NCBI GenBank assembly: GCA_018524725.1
Contig: JAEUWP010000196.1
Location: 24,249-88,248 of the forward strand
Direction: 5' to 3'
Source of the DNA: Podaxis mareebaensis
Lineage: Eukaryota > Basidiomycota > Agaricomycetes > Agaricales > Agaricaceae
Length of the DNA: 64,000 bases
Position 1 is the first letter of the stretch, and every line of letters begins with the position of its first letter. The position numbers and the translations under genes are program-made. Positions 46,524 through 58,042 of this stretch are shown piece after piece. The notes beneath the pieces are model-generated. The model searched no databases, was not told where the DNA came from, and saw nothing but the letters and a program-made list of their open reading frames with translations.

Positions 46524-48281
46524 ATGGCTACAACTTTACAGACTAGTGCTACTGGGATGGCTTTGGGAGAGCAGATAGCAACCTTGGTGGTGCTTTTGAA
46601 GCATCAGCGTTTGAACGCGTATGCGAGTTGTAAGCCATTCGACACAACCTTCTTTTCTTGTGACGCGAGCTTAGAAATGAACATATAGTGGCTGCCACGG
46701 TGTTCTACTTGTGGGACACGAGTGAGTATTACCTTCACTATGCCTTTCTTGCTCTAATGTATCCGTTAGTCTTGACTATGAAGGACGAGGTATGCCCCGG
46801 CTGCGTTCATCAGGTTATTGTCTTCGTACTGATATAGAAGAACAGGTCACCCACATCTGGGTATGTCCACCCACGATTCAAGCTCAAGGTTCTCCCTTTC
46901 TCATTTGATGTTGATGGTTATAGTGGAGCCGCACCTCGACCATCAAGATATTCTACTTCCTCGTGCGTAGTGTCACACATCTGCCAGTGCAACATTGTTC
47001 CGATTCATGTCCGGATAATGGGTTTCTAGAATCGTTATTTTCGGTTGCTCATGTCCCTTACCTTGACAGTGTGTAAGTTGTTGTTCGAGGACAAGGAAAA
47101 GATGTTGTGACATGGAAGGCGTTGATCTTGGGCTCTTTTGATGCATTTTTTCTACAGTCGCCGTGTGGCCGAAGCCGTCTCGCACGATGTAAGTGATCAC
47201 ATTTGACTATAAACAAATTAAACTGACACCGATGCGCCTTTAGGTGTATGTCGTTTCGGCTGCTAATGACAATTTCCGTGAAATGAACTTTGGGATATTC
47301 AGGCCTCGCTTTCGGGATTAGTGGAACCCTGGGTGTTGGTGTGTCGTGCTGCGCAGATAAAAATAGCGTGATGCTGACGGTTCCTATGTAGGTGTTGTAG
47401 GAACTTTTCTGACTGGTGGTATGCACGGAGTTTAACTTTATTGGAGGTGTGTTTTTGCAGACTGATGGAAATTTTCAGTTATTCTGCAGATACGGCTGTA
47501 TGCGCTGTATAACCGCAGTACGTGGACGATCATGGATTAGAGGGCATGGGGGTTCAAGCTCTCAAGTTGCAGGCACCAAATTCATCGTGTGCGTTGGACT
47601 ATTGTTCGCAGTACAGATGATCAGTATCTCTGTGCTTGCCGGGTTGGAAGTTGTTACCCTCGTTCGTGAGTACCTCTGTCTAGTTCGAGGTTCCGAAGCG
47701 CACTCTGACGATTTATGTGAAGAGGGAAAATCTTCAAGCGTTATGCCAGGCATTCCCTTCTGTTTCAATCGAGTATCCTCGACATTCTTTGCTATCTGGT
47801 AAGCCCGTAAGTTAGCCCCTAACCGTAAGTACTGATGCATGTCGTCTGCAGTATACCCATCGTTTCCTTTGACTTTATCGTCTTGGTACTGGCGTGCTAT
47901 AAATCAATACAAAGATACAAACTCTTCCCGCCAACATCTCGGGCGGCGCAAAATGGTAAACGGCTCGTCGCAGTGCTCTTCCGGGACTCGATTTTATATT
48001 TTGTTGTGTAAGTTATCTTCTTTCATTTCGTTCGGATCTTGGAGCTGACGACATGATAGGCATTTGACAGCAATGTAGTTGTGTATCTTGCGAATATCTT
48101 GATGTGGGAGTATGGTCCGCTAGAGTTGTATCCCTTGATAACGACATGGTGCAATGTGGTGACAGGTGCTGCGGCGTCAAGGATGTTGATGAACACGAGA
48201 AAGGCTGTTAGAGTGCCAGAGCATGTGTATAGTGATGTTCCTGCCACTACGGGGAGTAGTAAATGGCGTGGAGATTGGTAA
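46524..48281 (+). CDS. DUF6533-type membrane protein, divergent dispersed copy with microexons
   Basis: Starts at ATG 46524 (MATTLQTS). Exons 46524-46629, 46689-46721, 46770-46789, 46846-46860 and 46924 onward give NAYASLAATVFYLWDTILTMKDEVTHIWWSRTSTIKIFYFL. The fourth exon is only 15 bp. The middle (about 46965-47490) is not fully resolved. Downstream come L-Y-A-L-Y-N-R, a helix pair, a cysteine-containing loop, FIVLVLACYKS.., AVLFRDSILYFVV and AAASRMLMNTRKAV, ending at TAA 48281. The D-E-V-x-x-I-W, L-Y-A-L-Y and S-R-M-L-M-N motifs identify the family. It may be degenerating in the middle. Function is unknown. Confidence 0.7.
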
Positions 48282-48321
48282 AGAAGCTGTTAAAGTATAC
48301 TGGGTATCAAAACATTGGATA

Positions 48322-48821
48322 TTATTTGGCAAGTTTGTCAACAATTTCAACTGCGCGTTTAAACTTGATTTTCTGCTCATCGTTAACCTGGACTGTGCTT
48401 GTCCCTCCACCACAACCCTCAGGGCCGCCATTGCACCACATTAAATCTTCGCTTCCCCAGGCGATGCTCGTATCGAGGCCATAGATGTCCTCGCTGGCTG
48501 GAGGGTCTTCGGTGGGGAGGTCTTTGAGTATGTCGTGAAGCTCGGCAACGAGAGCCTCCGTGTCCGCGTCATTGGCGGGAATTGTCTTCGGAGCAAGTTC
48601 CTGCAGAGATGGCTGGCCCGGCTGGCGCTCTGCGCGGGAGATCAGCAAGTTGTCGGCACCTTGGGCTCGGGTGAGGGTGTAGATGGCATTGGGAGTTGGG
48701 GGTGCGAAGCCCCCTGCGATGCCTGGACAACATAATCGTTTTTATGGTCAGGTGGATATTTTGGCACCGGTCAGGTATGTTTACCTTTCTGGAGCCTCAG
48801 AGAATACTCAGCAGGAGCCAT
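48322..48821 (-). CDS. Conserved small protein of unknown function (145 aa)
   Basis: Two exons, 48821-48785 and 48722-48322, in phase (145 codons plus stop). It begins MAPAEYSLRLQKGIAGGFAP, has a Pro/Ser linker (PSLQELAPKT), an acidic helical centre (ALVAELHDILKDLPTED), then EDIYGLDTSIAWGS and DLMWCNGGPEGCGGG, and ends in a charged helix (KRAVEIVDKLAK). I recognise the layout as a conserved fungal hypothetical but know no function. The two cysteines in WCNGGPEGC could bind metal or form a disulfide (inference). It is divergent from the 70-residue gene at 48974, with 152 bp between starts. Confidence 0.75.
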
Positions 48822-48973
48822 GGTGGAGGGTAGAAGTGGAGATGGATGGATATGGGCGTTTGTGGATCTAGCGATAAGATCAATGGCTGAGGTTAGGGTT
48901 CCGTACGTCATAGGATATAGTGGACGCTGAGTATCACTGCCTCCTATTTTCATTTTCTCTCCCTCCACTTCAT
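48822..48973. promoter_or_regulatory. Bidirectional promoter between two small genes
   Basis: 152 bp separate the diverging ATGs at 48821 (minus) and 48974 (plus). The tract is pyrimidine-rich on the side of the plus-strand gene. Confidence 0.4.
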
Positions 48974-49244
48974 ATGACGCCCTCCAAGTCCACCTCTGGA
49001 AACCAGAAAGGCCAAGCTGTTGCCCAGCAGCCACCGCCCGCACAGACCATGACAGTCTCTGCAGAGGCCAAGCACCACCAGCACGTGCAGTCTGAGGAAG
49101 AGGGCCCGGCTGCACGGATGCGCGGAGGCTGCATTCCTTGTCCGGTGAGCATGCGCAGTAGGTGGTGCTATGAGAGTGTATACTGAGTGTGTGGGTATAC
49201 AGGGCGGGGGATGTTGCTTTATCATTCCACTTCCGTGCCCGTAG
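48974..49244 (+). CDS. Very small protein with Cys/Pro C-terminus (70 aa)
   Basis: Two exons, 48974-49144 and 49203-49244, in phase. A polar Gln/Pro/His-rich N-terminus (QKGQAVAQQPPPAQ) leads to MRGGCIPCP and, after the intron, GGGCCFIIPLPCP-stop. The clustered cysteines at the end (CIPCP, CCF, PCP) suggest palmitoylation or metal binding (inference). The splice joins a coherent motif exactly at the exon boundary, which supports coding. No function is known to me. Confidence 0.65.
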
Positions 49245-49303
49245 CTGTAATCAAGTGTAAATATTGTACATCACTAGTTATGTAGTTAGTTTGAACCGGA
49301 ACA

Positions 49304-52300
49304 ATGCACAAGTTCAAGGCCCTCGAGCCTGTCCGTCTTCACAAAAACCAGAGGTTGATTACTCCCAAAAACCTCGTAGGACGTCTTCCCTCTGACCTCC
49401 ATCTCATCATCCTCACCCATCTCCCAATCCACGACTTCCCAGCCTATGCCCGCTGCTCCCATGCAACCTCCGCGCTCGCCCACGATGATTCATTGTGGCA
49501 GAAGCGTTGGAATGCCCTCGCTGTAGAAAAGCACGGCCTCTCAGCTATCCTTGACGATGTCGAGGCGCACCAAAAGGGCCAGGTAGCGGCCTCAAGAGCC
49601 GCCGCCCCGCCCACCATTCCTGTTGATGATGATTTTGGTGACTTTGCAACCGTGGATATCCTTCAACCACCTCCGGACGAGCTCGGAGACTTTGTCGGTG
49701 CATTTGATGCTCCAGCACCTCCCCCGCGCACACCAGCGAGCTTCGCGCAAAACAAGGACACATTTAGGAACAAGTACATCCGAGCGCATAACCTCCTCAA
49801 ACCTCTTCTCCGTCATCTCTCCTCCCCGCCCCATCTTATCCTTTCAGAATTGGCTTCAGTTACTTCGCCTTCCCTGCGATCACAGGCAAAACTCCTGCAC
49901 CTTCTTTCCCTCTTTCTTTCACCTGCGATCCAGCCCGTCCGACGATATGATACACTGTCGCTGTCGCTCCGCTCCGCAATGGACCGCTTTGATGCGAATC
50001 TGTTATCTGCGTTTGATGTTGCAGATGAGAAAGGAGATGAGGCCGGGATGAAGGAGGCTGCAGAGTCAAGTTGGGATCTATGGGATGCATCTGGGGACTG
50101 GGAGATGGGCAAGGTTTGGGCAGAGAAGCGCGAGATTTTCTACCAGCATGAGTGGAAACCCCTCGACAACATTACGTCCGTTCCCTTCTGTTATCCTTTG
50201 CGCGTACTCATCTCTATTTCAGCAAGAATGGTCTTGACTTTACTCCGATGGACGGCTTCATGTCCTATGTTCTGGATGCTATCAACGAACATGGTGCTCG
50301 CGCTGTGCGCATATTTCCACCTCAAGCGCAAGTCTTGATCGCGTTTGCCGACCGTTTGGCTACCGAAGTGGTACGAGGCACTTTGCGACCGGTTTTCGTG
50401 TGTCAGTGGCTCAACATGTACAGGTTGGAGAATACATCACATCTCTGCTAGAGCGGGCGAGAGAAGTTTCAACAGTCATGTTCCTACAAGCTACCGCAGC
50501 CAGCTTTAGAGAGGCTTGGAAAATGGTGGATGCCATTCTGCAAGCAGCGCAACAGAGAGAGGATTCGGAGGTGACAAAGACGAAAGCAGAGGATGTGATG
50601 TACGTCCCTAATAATACTGCTGGCTACCCGTGCTCATGCTTCACAGTTATCGGATGTTCGAAATCAATATGGACGAATACTTGGATGAAGAGGTTGAATA
50701 CCTCAAGCACGTCTTTGACAATATTTGCAAAAACTGGGATCGACAGGTGTGTGGTTTTCTCCGCGTACGTAGCCGTATCTAATGGTGTATAGATGGCAGC
50801 GAAATCCTCTGAAGTGTCTGGTTCAACAACTCGCTTCCTCTCCTCATACAATCCTGCACAAGAGAAACGGAATGTACTTACCTCATTTACCAATGTCCTC
50901 TTGCTTCCTGTCACGATCGTGCCCCGTACAGTTAATGCTGTCGGGGGCGCACTCATCACTGGTGGTTCGGCTGCCGTACAAGGGATTGCCATGCTGAACC
51001 CACAGAGGTGGGCGGGTGGAATGTCATCCACATCCACAGGAGGAACTTATTCCAGGAGCTTCGATAAGGATGGAGGGATGTTGTTCGAGGTTGATGGTGA
51101 GGATGATGATAACGGAACAGTTGCGACTTTTACATCTGATAGTAAGTCAACAAATCGTTGAGAACGTACTGTTGCTCATCATATACTGCGTAGCGTCTAC
51201 GTTGAACGCCGTTAATCCAACCGACCATGCGATGAAGGGAAACGCGTCACAGCAGCAAATATCCGAGGGCACGAATCAACTCGACCTTTTACTCTCACTT
51301 GATATCGCTTTGGAGCTCATCCATGCTACTCGTGAAGCCCTTAAACGCGTGGAAGCTTTTGCAGGATACCCTGGTCATTATGGACATCGCGTTAGGGATA
51401 CCGTTGAAGAACTGTTTATACTCATGCTGCAGACGTTGGGCGAACGGCATGTGACCAAGGGATTTGCACAGTGGGTGTTTCATCTTCTTTGTTTGCTTCC
51501 ACGCTCACAAGAATATCACAGAGCCACAGAGAGGATGACTGCGTATAAACCTGCTGATCACCAAGAAACAACCAGTGTTGCTCCACTCGTGCAGTTCTTC
51601 GAGCTTGTACATATTGGAGATATGATTCAGTCGATGGTGCAGGTATTCTTTGACAAGGAGCTGGTAGGTTTCCGCGGTTTCTGTTCTGGTATTGACTGAC
51701 CGAGAATATAGGCTCCACACATTGACAAAACGGATTTCTTGAATGCGGTAGTAAGAGAAAAGAAGAGGTTTGAAAACTCGTTAGACGAGAGTGTAGCGGG
51801 TGGGTTGAATGCCGGGACGGAAGTGTTGATGAATCAAGTATGTCGCTTCAACATGAATTGTTGATCTATGCTGATTGTGCATGCATGCTCAAGGTTGAGC
51901 ATATCATTCTGACTCTCACCAAACCTCGGGAGTATTACCCTCCAGAGGACGCTCCTCTAGAGTTGGGACCGACCCAAGCGTGTACGGAGGCAATTAAATG
52001 TTTGGAGATGCACTGTAAGTTGCTCAAAGGGAGCACGAGCAAGGAGGTGCTGGAGGTGTTTTACCAAGAGATTGGGATCCGGTTAATCGCGTGGGTAATC
52101 TTCCTCACCCTCGTTGGTTGGTCATTGATGCCATTTGGATGGATAGGATATTGCAAAAGCATATTAAGAGGCAGATTATATCGCTTAATGGAGGCTTCCA
52201 GGTCATCGCAGACTTGAATACCTATCATGCGTTCATCTCTTCATTGAAAGTGAGTTTCCTCGCCATAGGCTTAGGATTACTCCTTAGTACGGCTTAGGTG

Positions 52301-52588
52301 CAATCCATTGCGAGCGACTTTTCGCATCTGAAGATGTTGGGACATGTGTACGTTGTTGAGGACGCGAAGGACCTGGCGCAGATTGTGAGAGATGTAACGC
52401 GGTACGGTGGTGCTTACCGACCCGAGGCTAGTTGCTAGCATTCACCTGGTTGTGTCCTGTATACTGAAGTGCATTGACAGGACATATACGAGTTTATTCA
52501 GCGCAGATCGGACTGGAAGAGGATTGAAAAGACAGTGGACAAGACAATGTATAATTTGAGTTTCAAAGAGGATTGTGTTATCTGTTGA
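49304..52588 (+). CDS. Rcy1/Sec10-like F-box protein with CaaX end (908 aa)
   Basis: Twelve exons in phase: 49304-50175, 50223-50370, 50424-50599, 50647-50746, 50793-51141, 51194-51470, 51522-51663, 51712-51837, 51894-52090, 52147-52249, 52298-52426 and 52481-52588. An F-box (GRLPSDLHLIILTHLPIHDF, near residue 27) is followed by acidic adaptor-like motifs (DDDFGDF and ELGDFVGAF) and a long Sec10-like helical region (FGYPGHYG, HIGDMIQSMVQVFFDKEL, YYPPEDAPLELG). It ends in CVIC, a CaaX prenylation box, as in yeast Rcy1, an endosome-to-Golgi recycling factor. The last intron (52427-52480) appears to start with GC (GAG|GCTAGT); the conserved YRPEDIYEFIQRRSDW spans it. Confidence 0.88.
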
Positions 52589-52832
52589 TCACAACTACGC
52601 TTAGTGAACTGCAACGAAGGTTGTATAGAATGTATAGGTATGGTTTACATACGTCGAGTAATATACTTACCCGCGTGACTGCAAGGAGGCGGATATATAA
52701 GGAGCTACAGTGCATCAATAAATACGGATCGTTATTCAGAAACCTTGAGAATTATGTAGAGTGTATGTATGTTGGTGGAAGAAACGAAATCTGTTAAAAG
52801 TCGGTGTAGAAAATGGAGTGTGTTTCCACTAG

Positions 52833-54152
52833 CTAAACAAGAGGATCGAGAAGGCCCCGAGAGAGCATGTTTTCGTCAAAGCTGTCGTCACCGGGCTTGG
52901 TAAATGCATCGAGAATGGTGTTGAACTCAATCGGGGGTACGAAACTGCTATGGCCAGCATGTATCATATGCTGAGCATAGCACGCTTGGCTTTGTTCGTA
53001 GGAGATGCCAGCACGGAATGAATTGGCTACGTTGAAAATGACGCTCCAGTCAATTCCAGTGTCAGCCTCCGTCCTATCCACAGGCATTGAGATCCCTTTG
53101 TGGTTTCTGGGGATGGCATGCGAAGGCGGCAATGGAACGTCGTACAAGATGCCTTCCTTGCCAGCTTGGGGGAAATACTCGAAGGTGGTTGGTGACTGTG
53201 GATTGTAGGTGGCTGCGCTGGGTGATAAGGAAGTGTCTAGGAGGCTTGGGCTTTCGACAACTAGTGGTCAATGAGGGGAGCGTTGCTGGGTCGGTCGAGG
53301 AACCGTAGGCTTACCAATGATAGGTTCAGTGGGAAAGAAGCACCCCAAGGGCTCTTGAAATGGAGGGTGGTACTCCGAGGCTGGGTAACTAAAAACGCCA
53401 TCCAGGTCATCAATGAACTCGGGACCTTCCACTTTAGATAGAGCGCGGTGCCCGACTATCGAGCAATGTGAGCAAGTATGTTCAACGTTGAAACAAGAAA
53501 AAAACAGCCGACCATGGTTGGATGCTTCGTTGGCCTCGTCGGCGAGTGCAAAGGAAGGTTCCCCGACCTTGACGTTCACCCTGCTCGAGTATGCCACCTC
53601 AGCCAGTCTCTGTTCCGCTTCACAATCATCATATTCTTCCGCTCCCACGTCGTTTTTCTCTTGAAAAACGGAAAAGATCAAGTTGAAGATCTCATTTGCG
53701 TTAACGACTAACGTAGGGTCCCCGGTCTTTTCAACTCCATCGTTGATAGATTCCTCACTCGTGTGGCTGACGGAGGTGTTGGATGAGTCGGAGGAATAGT
53801 CCGGAGACGAGCCTTCTTCTGTGGAGGAAGGAAACTCGGGGGATTGGAAAAGCTCGGGGGTGTTGGGTGGTGATAGGACATTTGTTGTGAGGTCAGTAGG
53901 CGTACGAGAGGGAAAAGAAGTTTCAATCCATGGATTGATGCGACGATGGCTGAGGGCAGAGCAGGGTCGAGGCGTGGAATAGTGAGACTCTTGAACAGGT
54001 CCGACGACTGGTTCGCCACCAGCTTCGAGGTCAACGTCAATGGTGGTCGAGTAGGTAGGCATTCCTTTCCAAAGACGTTGTAGGAGGGAGGAAACGTGTG
54101 AGAAGAGCGCACAGAAGGAGATTAGAAAGGACTTGAGGAGTGGAAGAAGCAT
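52833..54152 (-). CDS. Orphan protein with N-terminal membrane helix (421 aa)
   Basis: Two exons, 54152-53315 and 53260-52833, in phase (421 codons plus stop). The N-terminus (MLLPLLKSFLISFCALFSHV) is a signal anchor or membrane helix. A long acidic Ser/Pro/Thr-rich middle follows, with a CFNVEHTCSHCSIVGH segment (about residue 225) that could bind metal. The second exon adds DTGIDWSVIFNVANSF and a short ordered end. I do not recognise the family. Rich Ser/Thr-Pro content suggests phosphorylation (inference). It is convergent with the Rcy1-like gene and divergent from zuotin. Confidence 0.65.
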
Positions 54153-54523
54153 GTGAAGGTGAGAGTATGTCTGGGAAGACGACTACCAACCAGAGGGCAA
54201 TTATTGGTTTTTTGAAAGGACGGCTGGCTGACCTTGACCTAGTAGCATTTTGCATGGTTGAGAGTAGAAATCAGACAGCCAGCCACCCGGAGAGTCAAAA
54301 ATGGAATGCTCAAAGGATAGTGTATGCTAAACTTGGTGAACTGGTATGTTGCGGGTGAATAAAATACAAAGCAAACCGTTTGAGTAGCACAATAATGTTT
54401 TATCGCGTTGATTGCCATTCAATTAATTGAGTCGGAAGTTTATTTATTACACGGGACTGGTGTGACATGTGTGACAGACGATCAAAAAAAGTGGAAGTGA
54501 GTGGCTCTGCACACGATATCACC
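54153..54523. promoter_or_regulatory. Divergent promoter between orphan gene and zuotin
   Basis: 371 bp between diverging starts, AT-rich around 54360-54450. No gene was recognised. Confidence 0.4.
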
Positions 54524-56049
54524 ATGGCTGCTGTTCAGACTCTTAACGTCGTCGCCCCCCCTCTCGACCCTGCCTACACACCTCCAACTCCTTCAGGATC
54601 TCGTCTGTCGCGTAGGTTGCTCCCAAACACCACGTTTTTGTACTCACCCCAATTCGTTACAGCACCCCATCCGGCTGGACACAGAACCCTTCTTCCAGTT
54701 GGACCTGCCTATCTCAACCACCTCAAACTCTCTCTAAAACATGCGCATGATTTCGCTGCACTAGATAAGCATCTAGAAGAGGAACTACAAAAGAAATTGG
54801 CAAACGAGGCTAATGGTGTTAATGGCGAGGATGATCTCGGAGTTGGTGATGAGCCAGAGTCCGAGGAGCTGTTGAATCTTGATCCCAAAGAGTGGAAGGT
54901 AAACGTTTGCATTCCGATTCGTTAGGGGGATTCACATCTAATCCCTTTTCTTTAGAAACACGATTATTACGCCGTTCTCGGTCTTTCGCATCTTCGTTGG
55001 AGAGCTACGCCCGAACAGATCAAGATTGCTCGTATGTGCCCTCCGTCTAACATCCCTTATTGTGAGATGAAACGTTTGATGAAACAGATCGCAAAAAGGT
55101 TCTCAAACACCATCCCGACAAGAAAGTCACTTCCACAACTTCATCCACAAATTCACTTCAATTCTCCGGTATCAACACCAACGATGATGCCTTCTTCAAA
55201 TGTATCCAGAAGGCTCATGAGGTGCTGACACATCCTGAAAAACGTCGCCAATTCGACTCTGTAGATCCTCAATTCATCGAATGGGAGGAGGATCTCCCCA
55301 CTGCATCGATCAAGGTTGGTGTATTGGTTGTCGAGAAAGAGTACTCCATATTCAGCTTCTTCTAGAACAAGAAGGACCTTGATTTCATCAAGACTTTCGC
55401 GCCCATTTTTGAAGAATACTCCAGGTTCTCTCGCGTTCAGCCTGTACCCGGCCTCGGACATATTGACTCAACAAAGGAGGAAGTCGAGGGCTTTTATGAT
55501 TTTTGGTACAATTTCGATAGCTGGAGGAGCTTTGAGTGGTGGGATAAAGAAGTAAACGAAGGGAGCGACAAGTACGTTTTCATACTCGATTGGCAGACCG
55601 TCCTTTTATTGATTATCCTGCAGTCGTGACGACAAACGCTATACAGAAAAGAAAAACAAGGCTGAGCGCGCACGCAGGAAGAAGGAGGATACCGCCAAGC
55701 TGCGTAGCCTTGTCGACCTTACTTTGAGCCTTGACCCTCGTATCAAGCGCATCAAGCAGCAAGAAAAGGAGGCAAGAGAGGCCAAGAGGCGTGGTAACGC
55801 CCCAGGAGGTGTTGTCAAGAAAACAAAGCAGCAGGAAGAAGAAGAGAAGAAGCGGCTGGAAGAGGAAGCTCGCAAGAAGGAGGAAGAAGAAAAGGTTTAT
55901 CGCTATCCTTATTCAAGTAACTATGGCTAACCCTTCCCCAACAGGCTGCCCGTGCAGAGGCAAAGAAAGCCAAGGCTGCTGCCGCTAATGCTGCTAAAAA
56001 GGCCAGGCGAGCAGCTCGAGCAGCCGAAGCCACGGGTGCTGCACAGTAA
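54524..56049 (+). CDS. ZUO1: Zuotin, ribosome-associated J-domain chaperone (419 aa)
   Basis: Six exons: 54524-54898, 54956-55031, 55088-55314, 55366-55571, 55624-55894 and 55945-56049, in phase. After an N-terminal region comes the J-domain (HDYYAVLGLSHLR, HRKKVLKHHPDKK with the HPD motif intact), then the zuotin homology domain (FIKTFAPIFEEYSRFS, YDFWYNFDSWRSFEW), and a highly charged Lys/Glu/Arg helix that binds rRNA, ending in an Ala/Lys-rich tail. Zuotin partners Ssz1 and stimulates the Ssb Hsp70 on nascent chains at the ribosome. The length is close to yeast Zuo1 (433 aa). The HPD motif is encoded directly after the second intron. Confidence 0.93.
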
Positions 56050-56171
56050 AGGACGAACATTTCACATACATTTTCAGATATCATACTTAGTTCAGTAACT
56101 ACTTGTCATGTGACCGTCGCGTCTTGGCTCTTGACGCGGACCCATGTTCAATATACTTCTTCGGTGTCAAC

Positions 56172-58042
56172 ATGCTTAAAGAGCAAATTACCGTTGCCTC
56201 TCGTCGTCTCACCACACCCGCACGAACCAAGGCCCAGGGTTCCGCTCACCCAAGTAGTCTCCTCGCTGCACTCGACTCCCTTGACTTGACCGCTACCGAA
56301 GTTAATGTGACTGAAAGGCACACGGAACGCACGAAGTCACGGACAAGCGACCGAGCGGAAGGTTCAGATGTGAAGAAGAGTTCAGTGCAAAGGCTGAGGG
56401 TGGACGGGGCCGGGAACTCGTACGCACCTTTCCATCTGCCAAGCAGACCCTCAAATACTTACATGCCAGCAGCAGAATCCACCCGTTCTTCCTTATACAT
56501 CGGAAATCAAATACCTCCCAACAAGTCGCAAAATCTGTCACCGACGAAATCGAGTCTGCTCTTGGAACACTCCAGAAGCCAATTAAGAATATACGCACGA
56601 CAAGCAAGGAAATAACAAGGGAGCCTTCCACGGTTATCTCGCTTGAAGTAGAGGATGTCACGGTCGGGAAGAATCTACCCATATACTCGTATAAGGACTA
56701 TCAGCCCAAGGCTTGCATTGTCTACACGAGGAATGAACAGGAGGCGAACGACTTGGTTGCTAGCCTCAGACCTGGGTTAGTCTCTGTTTTGTATTTTATT
56801 TTATTTTTCTGCTTCCTCCGCTTAATGTTGCTCCCAGTACTATTTCCATGGACCTTGAATGGCGTGTTACCTACTTCCGAACTCCTGGCACGAATTCCAG
56901 CGTTCAGCGAGAGCGAAGGACTGCAGTTGTTCAGATCGCGGATAGTGCTGGTCTCATTCTGATCATTCAAGTGAATGAAATGCAGAGTAAGTGTTCTCTT
57001 GTGTGTTACAATTCGCTATTTCACAAACAATCTTAGGATTTCCGGCTCAACTGCGGGTATGAATCTATTGTCTCCCTTTATTGGCTCTTCGAAAATCAGA
57101 CTGTGAATTAGGCGCTCATTGAAAATCCCAGTGTTGCCAAAGTGGGAGTTAATATCCTCAGTCGGTGTCCAACTTTTGTACTTGATGTCTTCTTGCTCAC
57201 GTATACCAGATGATGGCAAGAAACTCTTCAGGGACTACGGAATCTTGGCAAAAAACCTCATTGAGCTGGGCTCCCTTGCACTGGTTGTTGATCCTGCCCC
57301 CGTCGCAAAACGCAAAATCGTGAGCCTTGCCAAGGTAAGCTCCGCTATCTCCTCACAGCTGGCACTAGACTTAGTTGGTGACGAGCTTGTTGAGCACTAC
57401 TGTCAGAAGACACTGTTGAAGGGGGCTGAACGGACAAGTGACTGGGAGAAGCCACTGAGTATGAAACAACGTGAATGTATGTCTTCCTCTAGACTCCGTT
57501 TTAAGTTATTGATGTAATGTAGATGCTGCCAATGATGCTCATGCATCACTTATGATCTACAATGAGCTCCTGAAGCTCTCAAAAGTCCATTCTCGCCCAC
57601 TCACTGATAATGGCCGATACCAATACACAAATGATGTAACGTGGATACTAGGGACGAGTTCCCTTCCTAGTTTGGAATCTATCCCACAACCTCTAGAAGG
57701 AATGCGGCCGCAGTACCTTCGGGCCTATGAATATTGGCACCAAAAGAAGTTGACTCTGGAAGAGATGTGCCTCAAACTCAGCTTGAAGAACAAGGGCCAT
57801 CATGGTTCAACTAAACCAGGAAAGATTGTGGCTCTCAAGCCTGGTACTGTAATGTGAGTGATCTTGGAAGAATGAATGTTTATATGGAATTAATTCAGAT
57901 TATTGGGACCAGCTCTTATGTTATATTTGCCCTACAAAATAATCCTCAGTTGGAATTTCAGCTTGACAAAGTTATTGAGCTTGTCCAGATGGACTTGAAC
58001 TCTTGGAGTAGACATTATACTTGGATTGTGCAACAACTCTAG
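56172..58042 (+). CDS. WRN-type 3'-5' exonuclease (DEDDy) domain protein
   Basis: The likely start is ATG 56172. The 5' coding part runs in one frame, then must switch frame by an intron between about 56300 and 56400 that I could not place. From there the domain is clear: NLPIYSYKDYQPKACIVYTR, motif I in SMDLEWRV, motif II in VGVNIL..DDGKKLFRDYGI, and motif III in YAANDAHASL. The helical tail is LTLEEMCLKLSLKNKGHH.., spliced near 57854/57913 into SYVIFALQNNPQL.., ending at TAG 58042. The catalytic Asp and Glu residues are kept. Werner-type exonucleases trim DNA 3' ends. From 57722 on, the coding sequence has no CpG, unlike the earlier exons; this marks the edge of the CpG-depleted repeat domain. 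Confidence 0.82.
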
